A DNA stretch of 64,000 nt from contig JAFEMH010001352.1 in NCBI GenBank assembly GCA_022495995.1, forward strand, positions 424,012-488,011, read 5' to 3'. Shown here in pieces: positions 11,189-21,015 of the stretch. Position numbers and translations under genes: made by a program. The DNA comes from Adenophora triphylla var. japonica. Its lineage: Eukaryota; Streptophyta; Magnoliopsida; Asterales; Campanulaceae. Numbering within the stretch: position 1 is the stretch's first letter; every line of letters starts with the position of its first letter. A model generated the notes under the pieces. It was not told where the DNA came from, ran no database searches, and was given only the letters and a program-made list of their open reading frames with translations.

Positions 11189-12770
11189 ATGTTCCTAAAT
11201 TATTTCATCCACAGCTTTTCTTACTTATTTGTTTGTAATCGAATATTACGTTTTTAAATTAATTATTACCACCATTTAGATTACGCATTATTCGTTTTTT
11301 CTTTAGCTCTTTATCAATTATTTTTGTGATTTTCATAGATACTCTTTATTCTCGCTATGGTTCTCAAAGCACATTTTATGATTTCAGTACTACACCTTAA
11401 ATGTTGGTTTACTTATTTACGCGACACGTATATACGTAAACCGTATCCTAGTTTGTTTCATATAAATGGATTTACAAAAATTTTAAAAATGTCTTTGACT
11501 TCGCATGCTTTTCCTTTAATGCCCTAATATGTATCCTCGTATTGGTTTCTCTACCTCATCAAAAAAAAAAAAAATTGATAAGAAAAGAAGTGTATATATT
11601 ATCTCTACCTCAACAATTAAAACCTAACTCGTCAATCACAAACTAAGTTCCCTTATAACACGGATGTTGGGAAAGTTAGGAAGAAATCCCCTCATAAGTC
11701 TTAACCAAACCATGGCCTACTCTATTTCGTACAAAACAAATCAACTAACCAAAATTTTTGGTATACCGACCTTCGGTATAACGAAAGTTTGGTACGGTAC
11801 TACCGCATGCATTATGCATTCTGGTTGGTACACGGTATACAAATATGAGTTTGGTTTGTGTACCGTGTACCGAGTATATTTTTATAAAAATTAGATGATG
11901 TCATGACATAGGCACATTTAACAAAATTTAATAAGCAATGCTAATATTGGTATAACATCAACACTTTTGACAATTCAAGTATTTCGTAAAACCGATAATG
12001 ACCCACTTTGCAAAATCATATGTACATACCAAACCAAATGACTATGTTAAGAACTAGGTTAAGAAAAGAAATGGAACATTTTATTTATTAACTTTACTAG
12101 GTTAAGAACTAGAGTTTTAGAATCTAATACTTCGTAAAATGCAAGTGTCGACCATAAACACTTTTGGCCAAGGCATTTAATCAAGGCATTTAATCAAAAT
12201 TGTTACTTGACTAGAAGAAAACCAGCTCAACCAAGCTTCACTTTAATTACATTCTACAAGACCTATTCGCTTAGAAATCACTAGGACACCAATGATCGAA
12301 CTTAGGGGTAAACCGTCACAAAGACAACGATAAAAATCTATCGCCTTTCAAAACATATATTAGCCGTTCCATTTGACTTCACAATTGCACACTCATAAAC
12401 CAAATTCCAGCTCAAACCCACCAATCCAAACTCAAAAAATCATCTTTTACTAATTGAATTTGAAAATGAAAAAAAAAGAGGTAGAGAGCGAAAATCAGAA
12501 CCACTTTGTTAAACAAAGTTGTTCATGTTTCAAAACGTCATTTAAAAAAAAAAAAAAAAAAAAAACAGTAAAATTAATACAAAATTACAACTTCATGGAA
12601 CACACGCATACACACACGTAAACACTCACGTACACCCAAAATTCATGGTCGAGTACAGAGAAGAGAGAGAAACACGGTGAGAAATCGAAACCAACTAAAA
12701 TTCACAACAAATTAACACCCTATCCTCGAATTAGAACTACTTATTTGAAAGAAATCGAAACATTTACCTT
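11189..12770. other. AT-rich interior, no gene recognised
   Basis: AT-rich sequence with poly-A runs (11,562-11,574 and 12,544-12,565). A patch at 11,755-11,880 has repeated GGTAYAC/GTACCG motifs that partly face each other (GGTATACCGACCTTCGGTAT) and may be a small decayed MITE. The 76-residue frame at 11,664-11,894 covers this patch and is not convincing as a gene. Confidence 0.4.
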
Positions 12771-12773
12771 GAT

Positions 12774-13019
12774 TTGATTAGAGCAAGAGAGAGAAACACG
12801 GTGGAGAGGCGGCGGACGGATCCGCACGGCGTGAGAGCTCGAGCGGACGGCGAGGCGACGGCGATGAGGCGACGGCGACGAGGCGACGGCGGTGAGGCGA
12901 TGGCGATGAGGAGACGGGCCGCGGCGCGAGCTTCTTCTTCTAGGTCGCCGCTTCTTCTTCTAGGTCACTGCAGAGAGATGAGAGATAGCGGAAGAGAGAG
13001 AGGGAAATATTTGGCGTAA
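12774..13019 (+). other. GC- and purine-rich ORF, probably leader sequence
   Basis: An 81-residue frame of Arg/Ala/Glu-rich low complexity (repeated GGCGACGGCGATGAGGCGA units). It ends 40 bp before a subterminal repeat patch. Such GA/CG-rich sequence next to CACTA subterminal repeats is more likely an untranslated leader on either strand than a protein gene. Confidence 0.25.
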
Positions 13020-13061
13020 TTGATTTCTCGAGAAATAAAATGTGTATTTATATTTTCACTA

Positions 13062-13471
<410 letters not shown>

Positions 13472-13479
13472 AGCTATGA

Positions 13480-14400
13480 AATTTCCTATACCCTATGCCC
13501 TATACCCTATACGCCTATAACCCAGTACCCTATACCCTATGCCCTATACCATATACCCTATACCCCATACCCTATGCCCTATACCCTATGCCCTATACCC
13601 TATGCCCTATACCCTATGCCCTATACCCTATGCCCTATACCCTATGCCCTATACCCTATGCCCTATACCCTATGCCCTATACCCTATGCCCTATGCCCTA
13701 TGCCCTATGCCCTATGCCCTATGCCCTATACCCTATGCCCTACCCTATGCCCTATGCCTCATGCCCTATGCCCTACGCCCCATGCCCCATACCCTACCCC
13801 TATGCCCTATGCCCTACGCCCTATGCCCTATGCCCTACGCCCTACGCCCTACGCCCCATGCCCTACGCCTACGCCCCTACGCTCATACCACCCTACGCTC
13901 TATGCCCTATATACCTATGCCCTATACCCTACGCCCTATACCCTACACCCCTATACCCTACGCCCTTATACCCTATGCCCTATGCCCTACGCCCTACGCT
14001 CTACGCCCTACGCCCATGCCCTATGCCCTATGCCCTATGCCCTATGCCCTACGCCTATGCCCTACGCCTCTATGCCCTACTACGCCTATACCCATGCCCT
14101 ATGCCCTACGCCCTACGCCTCTATGCCCTATGCCCTATACCACTACGCCTCTATACCCTATACCCTATACCCTATGCCCTATGCCTATGCCCTATGCCCT
14201 ATGCCCTATGCCTCTACGCCCTATACCCTATGCCCTACGCCCTATACCCTATGCCCTATACCCTATGCCTACGCCCCATATACGCCTCTATACCCTATAC
14301 CCTATACGCCCTATACTATGCCCTATACCCTATCTATACCCTACCCTATACCCTATACTCCTATACTCTATACCCTATACCCTATACCCTATACCCTAGG
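13480..14400. repeat. CCCTATR heptamer array (telomere-variant)
   Basis: About 130 units of CCCTATA, CCCTATG and CCCTACG. The first half alternates CCCTATA and CCCTATG almost perfectly (period 14); the second half drifts to CCCTACG with indels. Because 7 is not a multiple of 3, all three plus frames stay open and give Tyr-Pro/Ala-Leu-Cys-Pro peptides of about 286-410 residues, which are artefacts. The unit is one or two changes from the plant telomere strand CCCTAAA. Confidence 0.95.
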
Positions 14401-14835
14401 CCCTGTGGCTTTAGGGTTTAGTGGTTTTGTGGTTTAGTGGTTGTGGTTTGTGTTAGGTTGTTAGGTTTAGTGGTTAGGGGTTTAGGTTTGTGGTTTAGGG
14501 TTTGTGTGGCTTTGGGTTTGTGGTTTGTAGGTTTTGTGTTTAGGGTTGTGGTTTAGGTTGTGGTTAGGCTTCAGGGGTTAGGTTTCAGGGGCTTGTGGTT
14601 TGGGGCTGTGGTTTAGTGGTTTAGGGTTTGTGGTTTAGGGTTTAGGTTGGCTTGTGTGGGTTAGGTTTAGTGGTTTAGGGTTAGGTTTAGGTTTAGGGTT
14701 TAGTGGTTTAGTGTGGGTTGTGGTTTTGTGGTTTAGGGTTTAGGGTTTAGGTTTAGGGTTTGTGGTTTAGTGGTTTAGGGTTTGTGTGGTTTAGGGTTTG
14801 TGGTTTAGGGTTTAGGGTTTGTGGTTGGGGTTGTG
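14401..14835. repeat. Degenerate TTTAGGG-like array, opposite strand sense
   Basis: A G-rich array of GGTTTAGGG, GGTTTAGTGG and GGTTTGTGG units follows the C-rich array directly. The switch (CCCTAGGCCCTGTGGCTTTAGGG) makes a head-to-head inversion of telomere-like repeats. The array is poorer in perfect TTTAGGG than the one at 37,021. Confidence 0.85.
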
Positions 14836-15000
14836 GGATATAAGAATTGCAAGGGTTCTCAGCTATTCCCAAATTGGTAAATTGCATACAATTTTAAAAT
14901 TTTTATCCAAAATAAAACAAAAACAAGATTAGTCCAAAACTATGAACTAACCAACTATTAGACAACACTGGAGATTATTGTCTCATAAGTCATAACTAAG
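14836..15000 (-). repeat. Duplicated 3' flank of DnaJ fragment, copy 1
   Basis: About 162 bp beginning GTTGTGGGATATAAGAATTG and ending ATTATTGTCTCATAAGTC. It is repeated at 15,673-15,834 with only a few differences. It directly follows the end of the minus-strand DnaJ-like fragment, so it is probably that gene's 3' untranslated region. Confidence 0.85.
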
Positions 15001-15018
15001 ATATCCGTAAAATAAAGA

Positions 15019-15515
15019 CCCACATCATTACCGCCGAGCACACCGCACTCTCTCGGCCCCCACCACCGCGCATGTCATCATCTACATCGTAAGCTTCAAT
15101 GTTGACATCGTGAAGGGTTGTCTCCTCGCACTCATCAAGCTCCATATCTCGTCTTCTCGCGATGAAGGCTTAGGAGGCGACACCCTCTAGGGCCTTGCAT
15201 TGCTCGGAAGTCAAGGAATCTGGGAAGTCGACCGAGAAATGGATGTATAATTTGCCCTCATGAATGGTCTTTGCACATTGGCATCCCTTCGTCATTTATT
15301 GCCTTGAATTGATCCGCTTAACAACTTCTCCAGGTTGGGATTTGATGAGGAGCCGCTCGTTATCTAGATGAGTCAAGATAAATTGGAAGCCACATAATGC
15401 CTCGCAAGTGGTCAACGCGTGCTTTCAACAAATATGTCATCACCCTTTCGCTTGAACTTTGGGTGCTCTTTCTATTGTAGTACAAAGACTATGTCTCCAA
15501 GAAGAGTGTCGTGGT
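15019..15515 (-). pseudogene. Type I DnaJ/HSP40 co-chaperone gene, C-terminal fragment
   Basis: Read on the minus strand from 15,515: LLGDIVFVLQ, then a stop, then KEHPKFKRKGDDIFVE, then EALCGFQFILTHLD, LLIKSQPGEVVK, DQFKAINDEGMPM, and later pieces matching the Pro-rich linker, the MELDECEETTLHDVNIE-like stretch and the DDDM tail. This is the C-terminal substrate-binding and dimerisation part of plant type I DnaJ proteins (the ANJ1/DNAJ2 group), which work with HSP70. The J domain and zinc-finger region are absent. An in-frame TAG and several frameshifts show that it is dead. It is bracketed by telomere-like arrays and a duplicated flank inside CACTA 1, which indicates capture by or insertion into the transposon. 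Confidence 0.8.
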
Positions 15516-15519
15516 ATAG

Positions 15520-15672
15520 GGTGTATAGGGTATAGGTTTAGTGGTTTAGGGTTTAGGTTTAGGTTTAGTGGTTTAGGGTTAGGTTTAGGGTTTAGGGGTT
15601 AGGGTTTAGGTTGTGGTTTAGGTTTAGGTTTGTGGTTTGTGGTTTGTGGTTTAGGGTTTAGGGTTAGGGTTG
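15520..15672. repeat. Second TTTAGGG-like patch
   Basis: GTTTAGGG, GGTTTAGTGG and TTAGGTTTAGG units, same strand sense as 14,401-14,835, preceded by GGGTGTATAGGGTATAGG. It is followed by the second copy of the 162 bp DnaJ flank. Confidence 0.8.
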
Positions 15673-15834
15673 TGGGATATAAGAATTGCAAGGGTTCTTG
15701 TAGCTATTCCCAAATTGGTAAATTGCATACAATTTTAAATTTTTTATCCAAAATAAAACAAAAACAAGATTAGTCCAAAATTAGGAAACTAACCAACTAT
15801 TAGACAACACTGGAGATTATTGTCTCATAAGTCG
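15673..15834 (-). repeat. Duplicated 3' flank of DnaJ fragment, copy 2
   Basis: Near-identical to 14,836-15,000. The order array, flank, DnaJ, array, flank implies a segmental duplication of telomere-like array plus DnaJ flank, with the DnaJ body kept only once. Confidence 0.85.
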
Positions 15835-16254
15835 AACCCGCATTCGGACCCGCATTGAAGGGAGAGAATTGAAATGTGGAATTACCTGAAATTAAAGATG
15901 AAATAGCACTGTGGTAAGAGCGGCTCGATATTTGTTTTTTTCAAATTCAATTGCCGGAGAGAGAGAGAGAGAGAGAGAGAGGATGGGAGTGAGGGATTTA
16001 GAGGCTAGGTGTCCGATTAATTTGGTTTGAAAGTTTGAATTGGATTATCTCGCTTGTTGTTCGTTCGGAAATTTTGAAATTTTAAATGAGCGCCAAGAAG
16101 AGTGTCGAGCTTCATCGGCTTCTCCGGGAATGTAATTTTCTCGTCCATTTTGCATACCCTTCTCCACAACCACTTCCAAGACCTTCTTCTCCCGTACAAC
16201 CATTTCGCCCTTGCATTGTGGGCGCGGTCTTTCTCCCGGAAATTTTGAATTTTT
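15835..16254. other. Spacer with (GA)n run, no gene recognised
   Basis: Unique-looking DNA with a GA dinucleotide run at about 15,957-15,981. The short ORFs on both strands at 16,017-16,307 overlap the subterminal array and have no recognisable domain. Its position suggests the promoter-proximal leader of the element's right end. Confidence 0.35.
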
Positions 16255-16751
16255 TTTTATTAAACACCGACGGAATATTTCCGTCGCCGATAAATAAAAA
16301 TTATTAAATTATCGGCCGGAAATATTCCGCTCGGTGTTTATTAAAAAAAAAAAAAAGCATTTAATTTCACCGTCGGAAATATTCCGTCGGTGTAATATTT
16401 CGAAAAGAAAAATAAAAAATATTTTAATTTCAGCGTCGGAATATTTCCGACGCTGATAATTAAAAAAATAAAAAAATGATATATTTTCACCGGCGGAATA
16501 ATTCCGTCGCTGTTAAAGATTTAGCGGCGGAATATTCCGTCGGTAAATCAACCGCCAAATTAGCGGCGGAAATAAACGAATATTCGAGGAATATTCTTTT
16601 TAGCGGCGGAATTTAGCGGCGGAATTAAATTCCGTCGCTAAATTTGACGCCAAAATAATTCCGACGCTAAATACTATATTCCGTCGCTAAATAGCGACGG
16701 AATCTGTCCGTCGCTGTTATTTTCGTCGCTAAATGACCTGTTTCTGGTAGT
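16255..16751. repeat. CACTA 1 right subterminal array and terminal inverted repeat
   Basis: Dense GCGRCGGAATATTCCGYCGC units end in CCTGTTTCTGGTAGTG, the inverted form of CACTACCAGAAACAGG. The whole ~500 bp is a close inverted match to 21,955-22,450, including AGGTCATTTAGCGACG next to the terminus and the CGAATATTCGTTTATTTCCG spacer. Confidence 0.9.
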
Positions 16752-17144
16752 GATAGTGCACGAATTCTTAACAAAGAATTTTGTGCAAACCATAGATCTA
16801 GAGAAACATATGTGCTAAAGGAACTGCAAATATGGTTGGGGGTTGATTCTATTTATATGACTACTCCAAACCCTGCAGGGTTTGACAAACCTGATTCAGA
16901 TTAGCCGCTTAAAAGCCCAGATCCAGCCTACCGCGCGATCGCCCCCCTTGGGCGCGAGATCGCCCGCTTAGAAAGGCGCGATCGCCCTCGGAGGAGCACG
17001 ATCGCTCGATTTAGGCAGAAACTCAGCGCGACCGCGCCCTCATTTCCGCGCGATCGCTCAAGCAGATATCCCAGGAATTCCAAATTTTGATTGTTTACTC
17101 CCCTAATTTAGGTGTCCCCAACTTATATGACACCAAACCCAACA
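16752..17144 (-). mobile_element. Ty1/copia LTR A, partial (3' LTR, minus orientation)
   Basis: On the minus strand the LTR starts TGTTGGGTTTGGTGTCATAT at 17,144, preceded by the purine-rich tract AAGGTGGAGATT. It is cut at 16,751 by the CACTA 1 terminus; ATAGTGCACGAA here corresponds to CTAGTGCACGAA in LTR B. It carries several GCGATCGC-type palindromes (16,930-17,055). The closely related LTR B is at 23,153-23,689. Confidence 0.8.
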
Positions 17145-17675
17145 AATCTCCACCTTGACATCTAACCTCCAGATCATAACCAGAACTCCCCCTCTGCCTC
17201 AGATGCTATCTAATAGCTGTAAACATTCAGCAAGTACAAGCAATGTTGGAACTTGCTAGTTGGAACAAATTTCGTGAACATGTCAGCAGGATTGTCCGTA
17301 GTACCTACTTTCTTCACCTTGATCCGCTTCTCACTCCTCAGAAAATGATACCTCACACTTATGTGCTTGGTGCTCTCGTGATGAACTTGATCCTTAGCCA
17401 AACAGATTGCACTCAAACTGTCACAAAATATTATAGCATAATCCTGATATAACCCAAGGTTGCTAATCAAACCCTTTAGCCATATCTCCTCTTTATCAGC
17501 TTCTGTCAATGCCATGTACTCCGCATCTGTAGTAGACAATGTTACCGCAAATTGTAGATTAGTCTTCCAACCGACAACTGACCCACCAAGAGTGAACACA
17601 TACCCGGTCATAGATCTGCTCGTGTTAACATCCCCAGAGTAGTTCGAATCACAGTAACCCTCACCCAAACCGAAC
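17145..17675 (-). pseudogene. Ty1/copia polyprotein fragment, RNase H domain
   Basis: An open 152-residue frame (17,668-17,210) holds the copia RNase H landmarks in order: [55 protein letters not shown] and the C-terminal DNPADMFTK. It is the C-terminal end of a Gag-Pol polyprotein. The reverse transcriptase and everything upstream are missing because a gypsy fragment replaces the sequence at 17,676. The frame itself is intact but is only a fragment. It sits just inside the 3' LTR, as expected. Confidence 0.9.
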
Positions 17676-17958
17676 TATGGGTTGTCCGCACCACAATCAG
17701 AAATTCAAAAGGAGAAACTCCTTTATCACTCACGTATGGATCAGAGGCATTTTCTCCGATAGAAGTAGCCTTACTCTCGTACATAGTCACGTACTTCGAT
17801 GAGTCTCAAAATGAGGCAAATATAAGGTATGATTTGGACGATCTCGAAGAAAGGAGAATGCGGGCAAATGAAAAAAATGGTGAACTACAAGCAGAAAGCC
17901 AATAAGCATCATGATAAGAGAGTGAGTAAGAGAAGTTTTTCAGTTGCGGATTGGGTGC
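17676..17958 (+). pseudogene. Ty3/gypsy integrase fragment, 5' piece
   Basis: The plus frame reads [36 protein letters not shown] and FDESQNEAN, the region after the catalytic core of plant gypsy integrases ([17 protein letters not shown] type). It is homologous to 39,420-39,640 in the full element. It joins copia fragment A abruptly at 17,675/17,676 and is interrupted at 17,959 by a solo LTR; the gene resumes at 19,815. Confidence 0.85.
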
Positions 17959-18231
17959 TGTAGCGTTGATATTTTTATTGAATAACAGAGTCGCCACTTA
18001 TCATTTATTTAGGAAAACAATAAGAAAATCCTTATTGATATTTAAAGAGATTTGAGGGTTCGGGGGTTAAGTTATGGAATGGAAAGGTCGAGGAGCACCC
18101 ATTCCACCCAATCCGGAAATCGGTCTTGCCAATTGAGTATTATCAATTAAACAGTATTTAAATAAGAAAATCCTAATTAATTTTTTAATTAGGAATGTCG
18201 GGTTGTATGCTTCGAGATGCCTTCATGGATT

Positions 18232-19083
18232 TAGAGCTGTCAATTTGGGAATACGGGATGGGACGGGACGAAATTATGTTGTCTCACGACGGGAACGGGA
18301 CGAGACGGGACAAAACGGGACGGGACTAAAATACTCCGTCCCATCCCGTCCCATTTGTGGGACGCGGGATCCCGCGGGACAATGCGGGACCCGTTGACTA
18401 GGAGGGATAAGCGTTGACTAAGCATTAATGAACATAACGACTTCACTAGTTCATGTTTTAGTTTACTACCGAGTATTTTTATCTCTGCTGTTGACAATTG
18501 CATTATTAGAGAGTTCACTGATTCTTTGGTTGTGCAGGTTGTTCATAAGTTGCAGTCTTCTGGTAAATCTAAAAGAGATGGTTGGAAGACTGAGTTGCTA
18601 GTGGCAGGATTAGGAGCTGGAGTCATAGAGAAACTGATATTTGAGAAACAAAAGGATGCGACTTGGCAAGGCAAATGCTCTGGTACAGTGTATGTTTTTT
18701 TATTATTGCTCCTGGAAGTCTTCACTTGATGTATATAGATAATCATTAGTTGCTATTTTTCTAGCTTGATCTCTTGGACTTTTGCATTTTTTTGCAGTTA
18801 CATTGGAGGAAGCGAGTCTGAAGGACATTTCTCTATAATGAGGCATGTTCGATGTTAGTTCCTTGGCCCAAGGCCGAGCCAAGGCAAGGCCAAGGCCGGC
18901 CAAGGCAAGGCCAACTGGCCCAACTCATCACCAGCAGGTAGCAAGCGTACAGTACACGGGACGGGATGGGCGGGACCGCACTATGTTGTCCCGCGACGGG
19001 AACGGGACGGGACTAAAATATTTCATCCCATTTGTATGGCGGGACGGGCGTCCCGACGGGACCGTCCCAACTTGACGGCTCTA
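18232..19083. mobile_element. hAT-type element, 852 bp, carrying host exons
   Basis: The terminal inverted repeats are TAGAGCTGTCAA (18,232) and TTGACGGCTCTA (19,072-19,083), with one mismatch. An exact 8 bp target duplication CATGGATT lies at 18,224-18,231 and 19,084-19,091, the length typical of hAT elements. Subterminal regions are crowded with CGGGACGGGAC motifs. It has no transposase, so it must be mobilised in trans. The middle carries spliceable gene-derived exons. A CCAAGGC-rich low-complexity run lies at 18,858-18,920. Confidence 0.92.
18538..18845 (+). pseudogene. Captured host gene exons inside the hAT element
   Basis: Exon 1 (18,538-18,689) follows a TTGTGCAG acceptor and ends at a consensus GTATGT donor; exon 2 starts at 18,798 after TTTTTTTGCAG. 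Splicing keeps one frame: VVHKLQSSGKSKRDGWKTEL ... GAGVIEKLIFEKQKDATWQG ... CSGTV joined to YIGGSESEGHFSIM. The frame is open across the junction, and the intron is AT-rich with a poly-T tract, as in plant genes. I do not recognise the parent gene. Frame and splice sites are preserved, so capture may be fairly recent. An alternative is that this is part of an ancestral element gene, but it does not resemble hAT transposase. Confidence 0.65.
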
Positions 19084-19814
19084 CATGGATTGAAGGGACT
19101 CTAGGCTAATCCTTTTGATAGGATTACACTACTCTAAAAGACATTAGAGGGATTGAGAAGAAGAAGAATAGGAATTTACCTTGTGTTTGAAGAGTATATG
19201 GTTTAGAACGTGGTTCTAAGGTGTTTTCTCGGTCGAGAAATGAATTGGACAGAGCTTCGCCTTGATTTTAGGCTTGAGCCTTGATGTTCGTCAATCAACA
19301 AGGTTGATGGACGAATTTAGGAGTTGTTTATGAGAGTTTTGAAGGAATCTTTCAAGGAGAGAAATCAACAAATGGTGTGTGTTATGTATTTTCGATCGAG
19401 GATCGGGGACCTCTGAAATACTGAAAGTCATCAAGTATTTATAGGGGTTTAAGAGGTAAAGGTGGATTGGGATACCTACCAAGGAAGCTTCCAGAACTCA
19501 AATATCATTGGATACCTGGATTGGATAAGATTTATCAAGAAAAGAGGTTGAAACGGAGAAGGAAAGTGAATCTGCACATCCTACAGAGGGGTTGTCTCGC
19601 GCGAGACACGTATGTCCCGCGCGGGACAACCAGTCAAATGACCATTTTGTCCTCTTCAGTTGTTCCGTTAGTCAGTTAGGTCCAAAACTAACGAGGTTAG
19701 TTAGAAACTTAACGAGACATGACGAAACTAATATGCTTTCATCAAAACACAAAAGAGAAACGAAGAGTAGTGTAATCATGATTTATTGGTTCAGAATGGG
19801 GTGTCTACAGGTGC

Positions 19815-19993
19815 TAAGAAATGTTGAAGTACAAGGGACCCAAACCGGCTTTCACAAACTCTCTCCAAAATGGGAAGGTCCGTACGAGGTTACCAAAATT
19901 ATCAAAGAAGGAACCTACAAATTGCGGACAAGAGAAAGAAAAGACCTCAAGAATGCTTGGAATAGCGATCACCTTAGAAAGTATTATTTTTAA
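19815..19993 (+). pseudogene. Ty3/gypsy integrase C-terminal end
   Basis: Continues the gene interrupted at 17,959: VQGTQTGFHKLSPKWEGPYE, VTKIIKEGTYKLR, NAWNSDHLRKYYF, then TAA. This is the conserved C-terminal end of Tat-type gypsy polyproteins (LSPKWEGPYRV...WNADHLRKYY type). Confidence 0.9.
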
Positions 19994-21015
19994 ATGTTAC
20001 ATTGTAAAAGGTTGATAGAGGCAACAAATGTATAAAAAGCAAGACATTTTTTGCAAAAACTATTGTAGAAACTATTGCAGCAATATTCCCACAGTCAAAA
20101 TGGCAAAGGTGAGTGCCCGCAAAAAAAAAATAGCGGATGCCAGTAGGTGCAAGGACCAATATAAGAGCCCCTACCTGCTGATGCGCAAAGATCTCTCAAG
20201 ATCGCACGCCTATATGTACAAAGGCCATCAAGCCCGTACAAGATTGCGGATAAGACTCCCAGTCTTTTTCGCATGAACCACCAATAGTGGATATAGACGC
20301 CCGTGGGGACAAAGGCCAAAACAGTGCCCGTATCCACAAAATGCGCGTAGGCCTCATTGGCTGTTGATCGCATGCCTGTATGTACAAAGGCCAACATATA
20401 AGCCCGTACATGATTGCCACAAGACTCTAAAGAGTCAAACCGCGTGAACCACCAATAGTGGATACAGATGCCGGCATCGGCTGACTCCTGCTGTTGCGCG
20501 GACTATGCCTCACGGCCACAATTTGCATGCCCAAATGAAAGTAGCTTGCCTTGGCTCTTTCAAATTACGCCACGGACTTGAAAATCTAAATAAGCGTAAG
20601 TGGAGGGGAGTGATCAAAAAAGTTCAGAGCCAAATAGACGAAGTGAGGTCAAAACCTCGAAATCGTCCAAGGCCATAATAAACGTGACCATAGAGAAAAA
20701 GGCTAACTCTAACAAAAAACTCAAGCGGTTTTAAATAAAGAGTTATCAACTCATAAACGCGATCAGCAGGCATTACCAAGCCCGTGACCGCGACATTGAG
20801 TCAAAAATAATTATTCCAACTCAAAAAGCTGAAAAAAGGAAAAGCAAGAATACAAGCTTAACTAAAAGCATTGATATTTAATATCAAAAGTATTCAAGCA
20901 TTGCAAAAACTTAAAGCATAAGTAAGACAAAGAATAATTCAAAATTGCTTTTCATTAATAGATAAAATGATTTACAATCCTACAATCTATTACAGAAATG
21001 AAAAAATAAAAAAAC
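19994..21015. repeat. Gypsy 3' non-coding region with two ~210 bp repeats
   Basis: Between pol and the antisense ORF. Two repeats centred at about 20,160-20,290 and 20,340-20,470 share CATGCCTGTATGTACAAAGG, AAGCCCGTACA and GAACCACCAATAGTGGATA. Similar sequence occurs at 39,960-40,420 in the full gypsy element. No plus-strand gene is seen. Confidence 0.65.

Larger units (their letters stand above)
17959..19809 (-). mobile_element. Solo LTR (gypsy-like), 5 bp target duplication GGTGC
   Basis: On the minus strand it begins TGTAGACACCCCATTCTGAA and ends ATATCAACGCTACA, so it has TG...CA ends. GGTGC lies on both sides (17,954-17,958 and 19,810-19,814), inside the gypsy integrase. TATAAATA on the minus strand lies at 19,436-19,443, and AGTGGCGACTCTG occurs near the 3' end, as in many plant gypsy LTRs. 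About 990 bp is LTR proper; the rest is the hAT insertion. Two neighbouring GC palindromes (GTCTCGCGCGAGAC and GTCCCGCGCGGGAC) lie at 19,594-19,626. No internal region is present, which fits LTR-LTR recombination. Confidence 0.85.

Noticed and set aside
16921..17060. GCGATCGC cluster as a cyanobacterial HIP1-type or plastid/bacterial insertion
   Set aside because: It lies within a copia LTR and is conserved in two other LTR copies, so it belongs to the retrotransposon.
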